From assembly GCA_020633325.1 (NCBI GenBank), contig JACKDX010000004.1, forward strand, positions 5,498 to 69,497: 64,000 nucleotides of DNA, read 5' to 3'. Each line of letters starts with the position of its first letter. Position 1 is the stretch's first letter. Shown here one piece after another: positions 36,036 through 45,649 of the stretch. Origin of the DNA: Myxococcales bacterium. GTDB taxonomy: Bacteria; Myxococcota_A; Polyangia; Polyangiales; GCA-016699535. A program made the translations under genes and the position numbers. Under the pieces are notes generated by a model. It saw only the letters and a program-made list of their open reading frames with translations. It was not told the origin of the DNA and did no database searches.

Positions 36036-37442
36036 GTGGCCTTGAGCCCCCCCCGTCTGGGATTACGCGCCCAGATAATGGTGGTCCTATGCATCGCGTT
36101 CTCCGGCTCCTTCTTCCTGGTTGCCGTAGCGGCGATACCCATTCTCGAGCATGTAAGGAGCCTCGATAGGCTAAAGGCAGCCTCTGGCACCGCCCACATC
36201 CTAGCTGCGTTTCTCGATACGGAGACCACGGTTGACGATTCTAAAGGCTGGAGCCAGGTGGCCGAGGCATTGTCTTTTGGCACCGGTCTGACGGGATTAG
36301 AGGTCAGGACCCAACGCGGATTCAGCTTTCGGCGGGGCGTGACGGGCGAGGGCCGGTTGGTACGTGCGCCTCTTGAGACCGGAGGTGAGGTGAGGCTTTG
36401 GATCAGCCGCCCCACCGGGAACCTTCATGCCCCGGTCGCGCGATTGCTCTTGCCCTATGTATTTATAGCAGGTGCCTTCATGTTGCTTCTGACTTTCGTA
36501 GCGCTGACCTACGGCATCGTGCGCCCTGTCGAGCAGTTGACCAGAGCGTCCGAGCGGGTGGCCACAGGCGGCCGGTACGAGGAAGTGCCAGTAAAGGGCG
36601 TAGCGGAAATCGCTCGGCTCGCATCGGTGTATAATGCGATGGCGGCGCAGTTGCGTCTCGAACGCACTGCGCTTGAAGACCGTGTGCGTAGGCTCGAAGA
36701 AACAACCGCCAAACTTCGCACCACCCAGCACGAACTCGTGCGGAGCGAAAAACTGGCATCGGTTGGACGCCTCGCAGCAGGGATTGCACATGAGATAGGC
36801 AATCCGCTTGCAGCGATTCTCGGCTTCGTCGACCTTCTGCAGGGGGGGAAGCTTAGCGCGATGGAGCAGCGCGAGTTTCTCTCCCGTGTTCACAGTGAAA
36901 CGGAACGCATCAATAAAATTATTCGCGATCTCTTGAATTTCTCTCGTCAGAACACGGCTCCTGACGCTCCCCACGCAGCAAGTGATTTAGGCGTCGTGGT
37001 TGAGAATGCCGTCCGTTTGGTAGTTCCTCAAAAAGATCTCAGCCACGTGACCATTGAGCGTCGCGTTGTTGAGCAAACCCCCATGGTCCGGGGCGACGTC
37101 GATAAACTCACGCAGGTGGTGCTCAATTTACTGCTAAATGCGGCAGACGCTATTGCCGGCGAAGGTAGTATCGTAGTTGATGTCGCGCCCTCCGAAACGC
37201 CAGGCATGGTTTCGTTGGTGGTCTCGGACACGGGCCCCGGTATCGCTCCATCGATTGCCGAGAAGCTCTTTGATCCGTTTGTGACCACAAAGGACGTGGG
37301 GCAGGGCACAGGTCTGGGACTAGCGGTCTGCCACAATATTGTGGCGCAACTGGGCGGAAAGATTGAGGTCACGACTCCAGCGGGTGGCGGAGCTCGGTTT
37401 GAGATTTTGCTTCCTGAGGCTCCTTTGGCCACCTTGCCATAG
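36036..37442 (+). CDS. Membrane sensor histidine kinase (NtrB/PilS-like layout)
   Basis: A 468-residue kinase starting at GTG 36036. It has a membrane helix at residues about 15-35, a periplasmic region, a second helix at about 134-156, HAMP with a coiled coil, HisKA with the phospho-His in GIAHEIGNPLAAILGF, then HATPase motifs (NLLLNAADAI, VSDTGPGIAP, GQGTGLGLAVCHNI). The NxxG signature is of the NtrB-type family. No cognate activator with a DNA-binding domain is adjacent; the double REC protein at 34528 is the nearest candidate. The last 74 bp overlap uvrC on the opposite strand. Confidence 0.9.
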   Translation: MALSPPRLGLRAQIMVVLCIAFSGSFFLVAVAAIPILEHVRSLDRLKAASGTAHILAAFLDTETTVDDSKGWSQVAEALSFGTGLTGLEVRTQRGFSFRRGVTGEGRLVRAPLETGGEVRLWISRPTGNLHAPVARLLLPYVFIAGAFMLLLTFVALTYGIVRPVEQLTRASERVATGGRYEEVPVKGVAEIARLASVYNAMAAQLRLERTALEDRVRRLEETTAKLRTTQHELVRSEKLASVGRLAAGIAHEIGNPLAAILGFVDLLQGGKLSAMEQREFLSRVHSETERINKIIRDLLNFSRQNTAPDAPHAASDLGVVVENAVRLVVPQKDLSHVTIERRVVEQTPMVRGDVDKLTQVVLNLLLNAADAIAGEGSIVVDVAPSETPGMVSLVVSDTGPGIAPSIAEKLFDPFVTTKDVGQGTGLGLAVCHNIVAQLGGKIEVTTPAGGGARFEILLPEAPLATLP

Positions 37443-39273
37443 AACTCGAAGGATGGAGCGCATCATGCACCAACTTCGCCTGGCTTTTGCCAAGACCCAC
37501 CCCATATAGGTCCTTAAGACTGGCAGCGCGCACGCGCGCCATGGATCCGAGCTGCCGTAACAATAGCGTGCGGGTCTTTATCCCCACGCCCTTGATCGCA
37601 TCGAGTTCGCTATTGAGCGTTCGCCCCGTGCTCTTGTGCTCCCTCAAACGATTAGCTGAACGATGGGCTTCATCCCGCAGGCGGGTGATCAGAACGGCCT
37701 CTGGATGGCCTCGCAGGGCTATGGGATTTTTTCGTCCCTGGACGTAGATACGATCGCGTTGTAGCTCGCCACGGACATCTTCGCGTTCCTTAGCCACACC
37801 TATCACACGGATTTCGGTCAATCCAAGCTCCTTGAGCGCTGTCTGTGCCATCTTGATTTGCCCGCGTCCTCCATCCACCACGACCAGGTCAGGAAGCTCC
37901 CAGCCATCCTCGCCGCTCTTCCCTCGGCGAAACCGTCGCGAGAGCGCCTCGAACATCGCCGCATAGTCGTCGCTAGGACCGCTAGCCCGAATGTGAAAAG
38001 TGCGGTACGCGGCTCGGTCGAGCACACCATCGGTCATCACCACAATGGCGGCGACGGTGTCATCACCGCCGCTATGGGAGACATCGATACATTCGATGCG
38101 CCGCGGCGGCGATGGCAACTGCAACAGCGCTTGCAGCTTTGTGAGGTTCTCCTGTTGGTCATCCGCAAGCCTCTTTCGCTCCATAAAATTTTGCTCGGCA
38201 TTGTCCGCCGCAAGCTGCAACAGTCGGCGATGCGCGCCGCGTTTGGGCACCCTCACCCTGACCTGAGAGCCCCGCTGCTCGGAGAGCATCTCGCTAAAGC
38301 CCTGCATTAGTTCGATTTCTTGAGGCAAAAGGACTTCGTGGGGCACATACGAGGCGCCTTCGTAATACTCCGCCACGAAGGATGACAGCAACTCTGAATC
38401 TGGCAGCTGCGCCTTTTTTAGCGCGAAACTGCGCACGGCGTTGAGCTTGCCGTTTCGGACCAATAATACGGCAAACTCCGCCTGGGTTTGCTCTCTAAAA
38501 AAATGCACGACGTCTTGGTCAATATTGGATTGGACGGAAACCTGTTGTTCTTGCTGCGCCAGCGCTACCGCCTTGAGTTGGTCGCGGTACGTGGCGGCAA
38601 GCTCGTACTGCATGGAAGTTGATGCTTCGTGCATCTGATGGTCCAAGAGTTTGCTGAGTTCTGCGTGTTTTCCGTTCAAAAACAACGCAACACTTTTGAT
38701 CTGCTCGTGGTAGTTGTGGGCGTCTACGGGATAGACACACGGAGCTGGACAGCGCTTGATTTGATATTGTAGGCACGGCCTCACCCGCGAGCGAAACTCC
38801 GTATCTGTGCAAGTGCGCAACTTGAAATGGCGATTGACCAATCTGAGAGTTCGCCGTGCACTGCTGGCGGAATGGTAGGGACCAAAATAATACGCACCGT
38901 CACGCTTGGGACGGCGCACTGTCTCCAAACGTGGCCAGGCGACATGGGGATCTAGCCTTAGTGAGAGATACTCCTTGTCGTCTCTGAGTTTGACATTGTA
39001 TTTGGGCTTGAGCTGTCTGATGAGGGTGTGTTCGAGCAGTGCCGCTTCTTTCTCGGTCCTTACGACGATGGTCTCGATGTCATCCACTTCGTGTTCAAGA
39101 AACGGGATGAACAAACGATCGTCGTGACTGCTCGCGTGGAAATAACTGCGGGTGCGAGAGCGAAGGTTGAGTGCTTTGCCGACGTAGAGCGCGTTTTGGG
39201 CGCGGTCCCTAAAAATATACACGCCCGGCTTTGCTGGAAGGGAAGCCAAAACAGTCTGAAGTGCGGCCTTCAT
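37369..39273 (-). CDS. uvrC: Excinuclease ABC subunit C
   Basis: A 634-residue UvrC that makes both incisions in nucleotide excision repair. Domains in order: GIY-YIG nuclease (KPGVYIFRD, ALYVGKALNLRSR) at residues 15-90, the Cys-rich patch, UVR/UvrB-contact motif (ELSKLLDHQMHEAS) near 205, RNase H-like endonuclease (VVDGGRGQIKMA), and a C-terminal HhH2 (LDAIKGVGIKTR, LYGVGLGKSQA). A short extra tail of about 25 residues runs into the convergent histidine kinase gene. No LexA-type box was found in its 168-bp upstream gap. Confidence 0.96.
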   Translation of the reverse strand: MKAALQTVLASLPAKPGVYIFRDRAQNALYVGKALNLRSRTRSYFHASSHDDRLFIPFLEHEVDDIETIVVRTEKEAALLEHTLIRQLKPKYNVKLRDDKEYLSLRLDPHVAWPRLETVRRPKRDGAYYFGPYHSASSARRTLRLVNRHFKLRTCTDTEFRSRVRPCLQYQIKRCPAPCVYPVDAHNYHEQIKSVALFLNGKHAELSKLLDHQMHEASTSMQYELAATYRDQLKAVALAQQEQQVSVQSNIDQDVVHFFREQTQAEFAVLLVRNGKLNAVRSFALKKAQLPDSELLSSFVAEYYEGASYVPHEVLLPQEIELMQGFSEMLSEQRGSQVRVRVPKRGAHRRLLQLAADNAEQNFMERKRLADDQQENLTKLQALLQLPSPPRRIECIDVSHSGGDDTVAAIVVMTDGVLDRAAYRTFHIRASGPSDDYAAMFEALSRRFRRGKSGEDGWELPDLVVVDGGRGQIKMAQTALKELGLTEIRVIGVAKEREDVRGELQRDRIYVQGRKNPIALRGHPEAVLITRLRDEAHRSANRLREHKSTGRTLNSELDAIKGVGIKTRTLLLRQLGSMARVRAASLKDLYGVGLGKSQAKLVHDALHPSSSMARWPKEPQEAKSQTELRHPLES

Positions 39274-39441
39274 GGTTCAGTATTCAGTCATAACCGATGA
39301 CAGGATTTGCGACCACCGATCTGCTTTCCTCACGCATCTCGCCATATTTGGCATGAGTAACGGCATAAACATGCCAGATCACGCAGCAATTCCGTTGACA
39401 CTACAATCGATTAATCATGCGGCTTGCAGTATAAGCCCGCC

Positions 39442-40926
39442 ATGTCCGTCAGGTACGAGCCCGTGATTGGGTTAGAAGTGCATGCCCAACTGTTGAGCAA
39501 ATCAAAGTTGTTCTCGCCCGCATCGAACGCGTTTGGCGGAACACCCAATACCCAGATTTCCCCGGTGTGTCTGGCATTGCCTGGCGCCCTGCCCGTCCCG
39601 AATCGGGGGGCGGTAGAGATGGCGGTCTCGGCAGCCTTAGCCCTTGGATGCCAAGTTCGTCTCAAAAGCCGCTTTGACCGGAAACACTATTTCTATCCGG
39701 ATCTGCCCAAGGGCTATCAGATTTCGCAGTATGAGTTCCCATTCGCAGAAGATGGAGAGGTGAAGCTCGAAGTGGAGGGCAAGGCGCGCCGTATTCGTAT
39801 CCAACGCATTCACATGGAGGAAGATGCGGCGAAGAACATCCATGGGTCATCTACAGCCAAGGAAACTCTCGTCGATTTCAATCGCGCGGGAGTGCCCCTC
39901 GTAGAGATCGTCACGCATCCCGATCTGCAAAGCGCCCTCGAGGCCGAGCTCTATCTCAGGCGATTGCGGGAGGTGCTTTTGTTCGTGGGTGTGAACGACG
40001 GTAATCTCGAGGAGGGATCATTTCGCTGCGATGCAAACGTTTCCATTCGCCCAGTTGGCCAGAGCGAGCTTGGGACACGTGTGGAGCTCAAGAACATCAA
40101 TTCGTTCAGGTTCGTTCGCAAAGCCATCGAGCACGAGATAACGCGACAAGAAGCGATTCTTGGAAACGGCGGAAAAGTGTCGATGGAGACCCGCATGTGG
40201 AGCGAGCGACAGGGCAAGACACTCTCCATGCGCGGCAAGGAACAGGCTCATGACTATCGCTATTTCCCGGATCCCGATCTACCGCCCTTGGTGATACCTG
40301 AAGCCATGATTCGCGCACTCAGAGATTCGCTTCCTGAGCTTCCAGAGGCAAAACGCATGCGATGGCAACGTGATTACGGACTGACATCGGCCGATGCGCA
40401 CGTGCTCACGGGGCATCCACGCGTGGCTGAGTTTTTCGAGCAGACAGTATCGCTGATGCCCAAGATGACCAAAAATATCCAGCCGGATTCATCGGCACGG
40501 CTGGGAAAACGGGTGGCCAATTTCATGCAAGCGGAACTCCTGCGTCACACCAAGACCATGGGACTAAGCGCGAGCTTCCCGGTCGAACCCACGGCTGTCG
40601 TGGAACTCCTAGACCTCGTCGATAGGGGCACCATCAGCGGCAAGATGGCAAAGGATGTGTTTGGGGCCATGCTTAAGACCGGAAGGAGCGCATCGCAAGT
40701 GGTCGAGGAGCAAGGGTTGGTGCAAGTGACGGACTCGGCGGCTATCGAAGCGGAGATCCGCAAGGTGTTCGAGGCTCACCCAGAGAAGGTTGCGCAATAC
40801 AATGCGGGTAAAACCACGTTGCTGGGTTTCTTTGTCGGTCAAGTGATGCGGGCGACCAAGGGAGCATCCAATCCACAGCTCCTAAATCAAACCTTAAAGA
40901 CGATGTTGGAAAGTCGGAAGCCCTAG
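39442..40926 (+). CDS. gatB: Aspartyl/glutamyl-tRNA amidotransferase subunit B
   Basis: A 494-residue GatB. The frame opens at TTG 39424, but ATG 39442 (MSVRYEPVIGLEVHAQL) gives the family start. The kinase domain has SPVCLALPGALPVPN, the DRKHYFYPDLPKGYQISQYE stretch and GNLEEGSFRCDANVS; the C-terminal helical and YqeY-like domain is complete. With GatA and GatC it converts Glu-tRNA-Gln and/or Asp-tRNA-Asn to the amide forms. Neither gatA nor gatC is in the window; they must be elsewhere. A tRNA-Asn gene, a possible substrate, lies 6 kb downstream. Confidence 0.96.
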   Translation: MSVRYEPVIGLEVHAQLLSKSKLFSPASNAFGGTPNTQISPVCLALPGALPVPNRGAVEMAVSAALALGCQVRLKSRFDRKHYFYPDLPKGYQISQYEFPFAEDGEVKLEVEGKARRIRIQRIHMEEDAAKNIHGSSTAKETLVDFNRAGVPLVEIVTHPDLQSALEAELYLRRLREVLLFVGVNDGNLEEGSFRCDANVSIRPVGQSELGTRVELKNINSFRFVRKAIEHEITRQEAILGNGGKVSMETRMWSERQGKTLSMRGKEQAHDYRYFPDPDLPPLVIPEAMIRALRDSLPELPEAKRMRWQRDYGLTSADAHVLTGHPRVAEFFEQTVSLMPKMTKNIQPDSSARLGKRVANFMQAELLRHTKTMGLSASFPVEPTAVVELLDLVDRGTISGKMAKDVFGAMLKTGRSASQVVEEQGLVQVTDSAAIEAEIRKVFEAHPEKVAQYNAGKTTLLGFFVGQVMRATKGASNPQLLNQTLKTMLESRKP

Positions 40927-40931
40927 GCACA

Positions 40932-41549
40932 TCAAGAGCGAACGCGACCGTCGCGCGCCCGAAGGTCTAATACGCGCTGATCGGTGAGCACAACATGGGC
41001 GCGTTCATCGTGACCCTCGTCGGGCAGCTCAACCAACAGCTGAAAGTCGTAGATAAGACAGATGCGCGTGGCTGTGGGCATGCGCGCGAGTACGCGATCA
41101 TAGTGCCCGTGACCGTAGCCGATACGGTGGCCTCGCGCATCAGCAGCGAGCGCCGGCACGACCACAATATCCACCGCCGTTAAATCCATGGTTGGGCTGT
41201 CTTCTTGCGGCTCGGCGATGCCGAGGGGGCTCTTGCTAAGCGCCTTATGATCGCGCACAGCATGAAACGATATGGTGTGCGTATGACGATTAAGACGCGG
41301 CAAGGCCACGGTTTTAGGCTCAGACCAGGCGGCTTCAAGTAGCGAAGTCGTATCAAGCTCATGATCGAACGCTGAGTACAAAGCGATGACTCGGCTCTCC
41401 TGATAGCAACCGAGACGCATAAGGGTCTCACACGCAAGTCTGGAGCGTTCTTGACGGGCAGCGGCTGGCAACGCGCGGCGAAGGGCATGCATGCGTTCCC
41501 GGAGCGCCCCTTTGACCTCCCGTCGTAAATGCGCCGGGTCCTCGGGCAT
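40932..41549 (-). CDS. 5-formyltetrahydrofolate cyclo-ligase
   Basis: A 205-residue cyclo-ligase (YgfA/MTHFS family) converting 5-formyl-THF to 5,10-methenyl-THF with ATP, recycling folate. The signature is near the C-terminus: VPALAADARGHRIGYGHGHYDRVL, whose glycine-rich GYGHGHYDR core is typical. N-terminal helices (RREVKGALRERMHALRRALP) are normal. It is 6 bp behind zapA on the same strand, the order that holds 6S RNA between them in many gammaproteobacteria; here there is no room for one. Confidence 0.9.
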   Translation of the reverse strand: MPEDPAHLRREVKGALRERMHALRRALPAAARQERSRLACETLMRLGCYQESRVIALYSAFDHELDTTSLLEAAWSEPKTVALPRLNRHTHTISFHAVRDHKALSKSPLGIAEPQEDSPTMDLTAVDIVVVPALAADARGHRIGYGHGHYDRVLARMPTATRICLIYDFQLLVELPDEGHDERAHVVLTDQRVLDLRARDGRVRS

Positions 41550-41555
41550 GGCCTG

Positions 41556-41873
41556 CTATCTTGGACCGGGAGTGCCCATGGCGGGGCTACTGGCATTGAG
41601 CCGCGTGTCGATGCGCTCGATGGCGCCCTCGATGACGGCCCGTGTGGTCTCCTGTAGGGAATGTGACCGGGACTCCGCTTGGAGCAAATCATCGGCCAGG
41701 CCGAGGGCGATAATCACGAGCTTTTGGGCTGGCGTGGCCCGCGCGGCGCCGGGGCCGAGCGCTTGCATGCGCTCGTTGATGAGGTGGGCGAGCCGCTCGA
41801 CATGCGCCTCGTCGGCGTCTGCGCTGATCTTATAACGTGCGCCGCCGATATCCAAGAAAAGAGTCTGCTTCAT
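41556..41873 (-). CDS. zapA: Cell division protein ZapA
   Basis: A 105-residue ZapA-like protein that bundles FtsZ filaments at the division site. The N-terminal dimer globule has LFLDIGGARYKISADADEAH, followed by a long helix for coiled-coil tetramerisation (VERLAHLINERMQAL, then LVIIALGLADDLLQA). It leads the zapA/cyclo-ligase pair and is divergent from the large TPR gene with an 86-bp gap. Confidence 0.87.
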   Translation of the reverse strand: MKQTLFLDIGGARYKISADADEAHVERLAHLINERMQALGPGAARATPAQKLVIIALGLADDLLQAESRSHSLQETTRAVIEGAIERIDTRLNASSPAMGTPGPR

Positions 41874-41959
41874 GGTTTTAGAGTTATTGCGCTAAGGATG
41901 TGCGAGGTCAAGGTAAAGCGTGATAGGATTTCCTTTCGTAGCCAATGATTCGTTCTTAG

Positions 41960-44900
41960 GTGAAAAGCATGCATGTGACTTGCGCCTCTTGCATGGCGCC
42001 CTACGACGTCGATGATCAGCGAATCCCGCCCTCGGGGAAAGTTCGATGTCCCAAGTGTGGGACGTCCGCCCATGTGCCTACTTCATCTCAAGGCGTTTCA
42101 GATGTTGAGAAGAGTGCAGCCGCGAAGGCCGCACCAAGATTGCCGCCCCCGGCTCTCGGTCGCCCGCCGCGCGCGTTATCCCCACCGTTGGGAGGGGGTG
42201 CAGATCCCGCGCTGCCGAAGCCTGTCATGCGCACGGCACCCCAGGGCCCGCCGAAGTACGTCTCAAGGCTCGCGGACCTTCCTGGAGTCAAACGCCCCGT
42301 GCTCTCGACTCCCATAGCCACGCCCGCGGTCAAGCCCGAGTCCAAACCAGAGCGCACGTTCGATACTGGCTCGGACTTACCGCAGCTCAAGCGCTCGGCA
42401 GAAGCCCCAATCGAACCGCAGGATGAGAATCCCTTTGTGATCGATTTACCGGCGCCCACGTACTCCGATTTGCCCGTGCCCAAAGTGGCCCAGGAGCACG
42501 AGGAGACACCGTTGGAACTGGATTTTCCCGTGGCCAAGCGCGATGTGTCGTTGCCGGCTCCAAAAATCGAATCGGCAGCCTGGGGGCAGCCAGCGTCAGT
42601 CGGAAGTGACGCCCCGGCCCTCGACTTCTCTGACCTCGATATGGGTATTTCAGAGCCCCCGCCATCCACAGTTCGCGGTGGAGGGGCATTTAGGCTCCCA
42701 ACGCCACCGAGAGACGATGTTGCGGTGTTGGGGGAAGAGGTGACACGGGCCGTAGACGATGAGATGGGGCTTATTCTGCAATCAAGCGGCTCGCCGGAAC
42801 TCCCGATCCGTCGCGCCGCTCCCGGTGAAGGTATTGGAGAAGATGCGGCGTTTGCCGACTTGTTTGGAAACTCGGAACCCGCGTCTCGCCCCGTATTCGA
42901 TCAGGATATCGAGAGTGTAGAGCTCGGCGACGTCGAACTGGGCGATATGGATCTTGAGCTCGAGGAACCGGGCGGGAATGAGGCGCTTGCCTTCGGAGAG
43001 GTGGACTTGGGCGTCGGAGGTGGCGGTGAGGCCATGGAGTTTTCAGACATTCCCGAGGAGCCCCACGACCCTGGCCTCGGGCTCTTGCCGGAGGCCGTCG
43101 AAGCCATTCAAAAAGAGCGGCAAGCCCAACTCGACTCCCAAGAAACCAAGCCCAAGTTCAAGGTCGGCGCGTTGTTGATATCGCTTGGGGTCCTGGTGCT
43201 GATCCTAGGGGCTGGTGCGTCATTGGGATTTACCAAACATGGGTACTTCGGGATGTACACCCTAGAACAATGGCTGCCCGCTGCGGGCGATGACAGCAAA
43301 GCCCACCACATCATTCAAAAAGCGCAAGCGCTCGTGCTCAGTGACACCTATGCAGATGGCCGCGCAGCGTTACGATTGCTTTCCGAGGGCCGTAAAACCA
43401 TGGGGCTCAACCGACTGTTGCTCTCACGAAGTCTCGTGTACGAAGCGCATTTTCAGCTTCGTTTCGGCCAAAGCCATACGAGTGGCTCTCACATAAAGTT
43501 GATTGCGCATCGGCTTGAGGAACGCGGATGGAACGTGCCAGACAAGGAGCTTGCGCAAGCCGCTCAAGCCGTGGGCCAAAATGCCTATCCCAAAGCGCAG
43601 TCGCATTTGAACCAAGGGCGCGCGAAAGCGGGCGAAGATGTCATGGCGGCGCTCATCTCAGGGGAGCTTGGCCATAAAGCGGGCCGCATGAAAGACGCGG
43701 AGAGGGACTTTCAAACCGCACTCAAGTTGGGCGGGAAAGCGGCAGCGGAGTGGGGACTGCTCAGAGTATACGTGCAACAACATCACCCTGAACAAGTGCA
43801 ACAGGCACTTCGGGCGCTTGAGACGTTAAGCCCCCTACACAGTGGCGCCCGGCTCATCAAAGCACACATGGCATGGAACGAGGGCAGCAAAGAGTCGTTC
43901 GAGGAAGCCGCGCGCCTGGCGCGCGAGGTGGCCGGCAAGAGTCCCGTCAATGGCAAGCTTCTGGCGGCATCCAAGACCGACCGCGCAGCAGCGCTGTCGT
44001 TGCTGGGGTTGATCCATGAGCGCGAGGGAAGGCTCGGGGAGGCCAACCAAGCATTTCTGGCGGCGCTCGTACTTGATCCGGGACGGGATGAAGCCCTCCT
44101 TGGCGCCGGCCGAGTCCTACTGCGTGACAAGCGACCGGGCGATGCGCTGGCCCGTTTTGAAATTGTGATCAACGCAAAAGCCGACGCCACGCCGCATGCG
44201 CGTATGCCGCCCATGACAACCAGCGGCCAGGCGCCGTTTCTTGAGGCAAAACTCGGCGCGGCCGAGGCGTTGCTTGCGATGGGCCGCCCCCAGATGGCCA
44301 AAGACGCACTTGAACCGCTGCTCAAGGAGTATGCACGGGAGCCGCTGGTGAGCCTGTGGCTGGGCAAGGCCGAGGTCGAACTCGAGCACCATGATGTCGC
44401 AGAGAAGCACTTTCAAGAAACCATTCGGCTAGCGCCCACCGATTTTGCGGGCTACCTCGCGCTCTCGCAGCTTTATGTCGACATTGACGAGCCGGTAAAG
44501 GCCGTTCAGGTGCTCAGGCAGGCCGAGGGACGCGTACCAGACAGTGCCGATCGACGACGCATGGTGGGCCGCTCTGAGCTTGCGCGTGGCAACATCGATG
44601 CAGCGCTTGAATCTTTCAGGGGCGCACTCGAGTTCGAGCCGCGCAACTTGGCCGCACAGTTTGACTTAGCCGTGGGGCTCAGACACGCCGGGCGTCTTGA
44701 TGAAGCCAAAGCACAGCTCGATGCGATCGAGAAACAAGATCATCAGTATCCGGAACTTGCGCTTGAACGAGGCCGCATCTTCGAAGCACGTGGCGAATGG
44801 GACGTGGCGGTGCGTAACTACCGGCTTGCCCTCGAGAAAGCGCCCAAAGATTCAGCGCTGCTGTTGCGATTGGGGGCGAGTGAAGTGGAAGCAGGTCACG

Positions 44901-45649
44901 TGGAGGCAGCGGAAGCGACACTCAATCAGGTCGCAAAGCTTCGTCCAAACTCGGCGGATGTGGCGTTTTTTCTTGGCCGGGTTGCGTTTGCGAAAGCAAA
45001 CTATAACGATGCGTTGATTCAGTTTCAACGCGCTACTGCTCTTGATGCAAAGCAAGGCGACTATCACATGTTTGCCGGATGGGCGGCCCTGGAGCTGGGA
45101 TCACTGGGACAAGCACTCGAGTTTGCCAACGAAGCCCTGAAGCTCGATGCGAGTTTGGGAGATGCGTATTGGGTGAGGGGAAGGATCAAGCTACGGGCGG
45201 GCGCGGTCAAAGACGCGCGTGATGACTTTGCACATGCACTTAAGCTCAAGCCGAGCCGTTATGAAATCTATACTTATTTGGGCGACGCCTATGACCAGCT
45301 CCGCCAAGTGCGTTCGGCCATCGATGCCTATCGTACAGCTCTTTCCTATGACAAAGAACGGGGCGATTGGTGGGCACGGCTAGGGGCGCTTTTTATGGAC
45401 GCCGGGCAACCCCATGAAGCCAATCAAGCACTCGCGCAAGCGGTGCAGATTGGCGATCGTCAAGCGCCTGTCCCCGGCTGGCTTCCTGAAGCGCATCGCA
45501 TATATGCCGAAGCGCTGTCGCTCGGTGGGCTGAAGAACGAAGCCCTAAAGCACTATCAAAAATATCTGGACATTGCGCCGCCGACCGCGCTCGATCGCCA
45601 TGACGTCGAAGCGATTCTCAAAGGCTATGCGCATGGACAAGACCGCTAA
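41960..45649 (+). CDS. Zinc-ribbon, single-pass, TPR-rich giant protein
   Basis: A 1229-residue protein starting at GTG 41960 (ATG 41969 is also possible). An N-terminal MJ0042-type zinc ribbon has the two knuckles CASC and CPKCG. Residues about 50-390 are a Pro-rich and acidic low-complexity linker. One membrane helix follows (VGALLISLGVLVLILGAGASL, near 398-418). The remaining about 800 residues are TPR repeats in many copies (GRLGEANQAFLAALVLDPGR, GNIDAALESFRGALEFEPRN, RSAIDAYRTALSYDKERG). The plan (zinc ribbon in the cytoplasm, TPRs outside or the reverse) is common in Myxococcota but its role here is unknown. Confidence 0.8.
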   Translation: MKSMHVTCASCMAPYDVDDQRIPPSGKVRCPKCGTSAHVPTSSQGVSDVEKSAAAKAAPRLPPPALGRPPRALSPPLGGGADPALPKPVMRTAPQGPPKYVSRLADLPGVKRPVLSTPIATPAVKPESKPERTFDTGSDLPQLKRSAEAPIEPQDENPFVIDLPAPTYSDLPVPKVAQEHEETPLELDFPVAKRDVSLPAPKIESAAWGQPASVGSDAPALDFSDLDMGISEPPPSTVRGGGAFRLPTPPRDDVAVLGEEVTRAVDDEMGLILQSSGSPELPIRRAAPGEGIGEDAAFADLFGNSEPASRPVFDQDIESVELGDVELGDMDLELEEPGGNEALAFGEVDLGVGGGGEAMEFSDIPEEPHDPGLGLLPEAVEAIQKERQAQLDSQETKPKFKVGALLISLGVLVLILGAGASLGFTKHGYFGMYTLEQWLPAAGDDSKAHHIIQKAQALVLSDTYADGRAALRLLSEGRKTMGLNRLLLSRSLVYEAHFQLRFGQSHTSGSHIKLIAHRLEERGWNVPDKELAQAAQAVGQNAYPKAQSHLNQGRAKAGEDVMAALISGELGHKAGRMKDAERDFQTALKLGGKAAAEWGLLRVYVQQHHPEQVQQALRALETLSPLHSGARLIKAHMAWNEGSKESFEEAARLAREVAGKSPVNGKLLAASKTDRAAALSLLGLIHEREGRLGEANQAFLAALVLDPGRDEALLGAGRVLLRDKRPGDALARFEIVINAKADATPHARMPPMTTSGQAPFLEAKLGAAEALLAMGRPQMAKDALEPLLKEYAREPLVSLWLGKAEVELEHHDVAEKHFQETIRLAPTDFAGYLALSQLYVDIDEPVKAVQVLRQAEGRVPDSADRRRMVGRSELARGNIDAALESFRGALEFEPRNLAAQFDLAVGLRHAGRLDEAKAQLDAIEKQDHQYPELALERGRIFEARGEWDVAVRNYRLALEKAPKDSALLLRLGASEVEAGHVEAAEATLNQVAKLRPNSADVAFFLGRVAFAKANYNDALIQFQRATALDAKQGDYHMFAGWAALELGSLGQALEFANEALKLDASLGDAYWVRGRIKLRAGAVKDARDDFAHALKLKPSRYEIYTYLGDAYDQLRQVRSAIDAYRTALSYDKERGDWWARLGALFMDAGQPHEANQALAQAVQIGDRQAPVPGWLPEAHRIYAEALSLGGLKNEALKHYQKYLDIAPPTALDRHDVEAILKGYAHGQDR

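Noticed and set aside
41550..41555. 6S RNA between zapA and the cyclo-ligase gene, as in gammaproteobacteria
   Set aside because: Only 6 bp separate the two genes, so there is no room.
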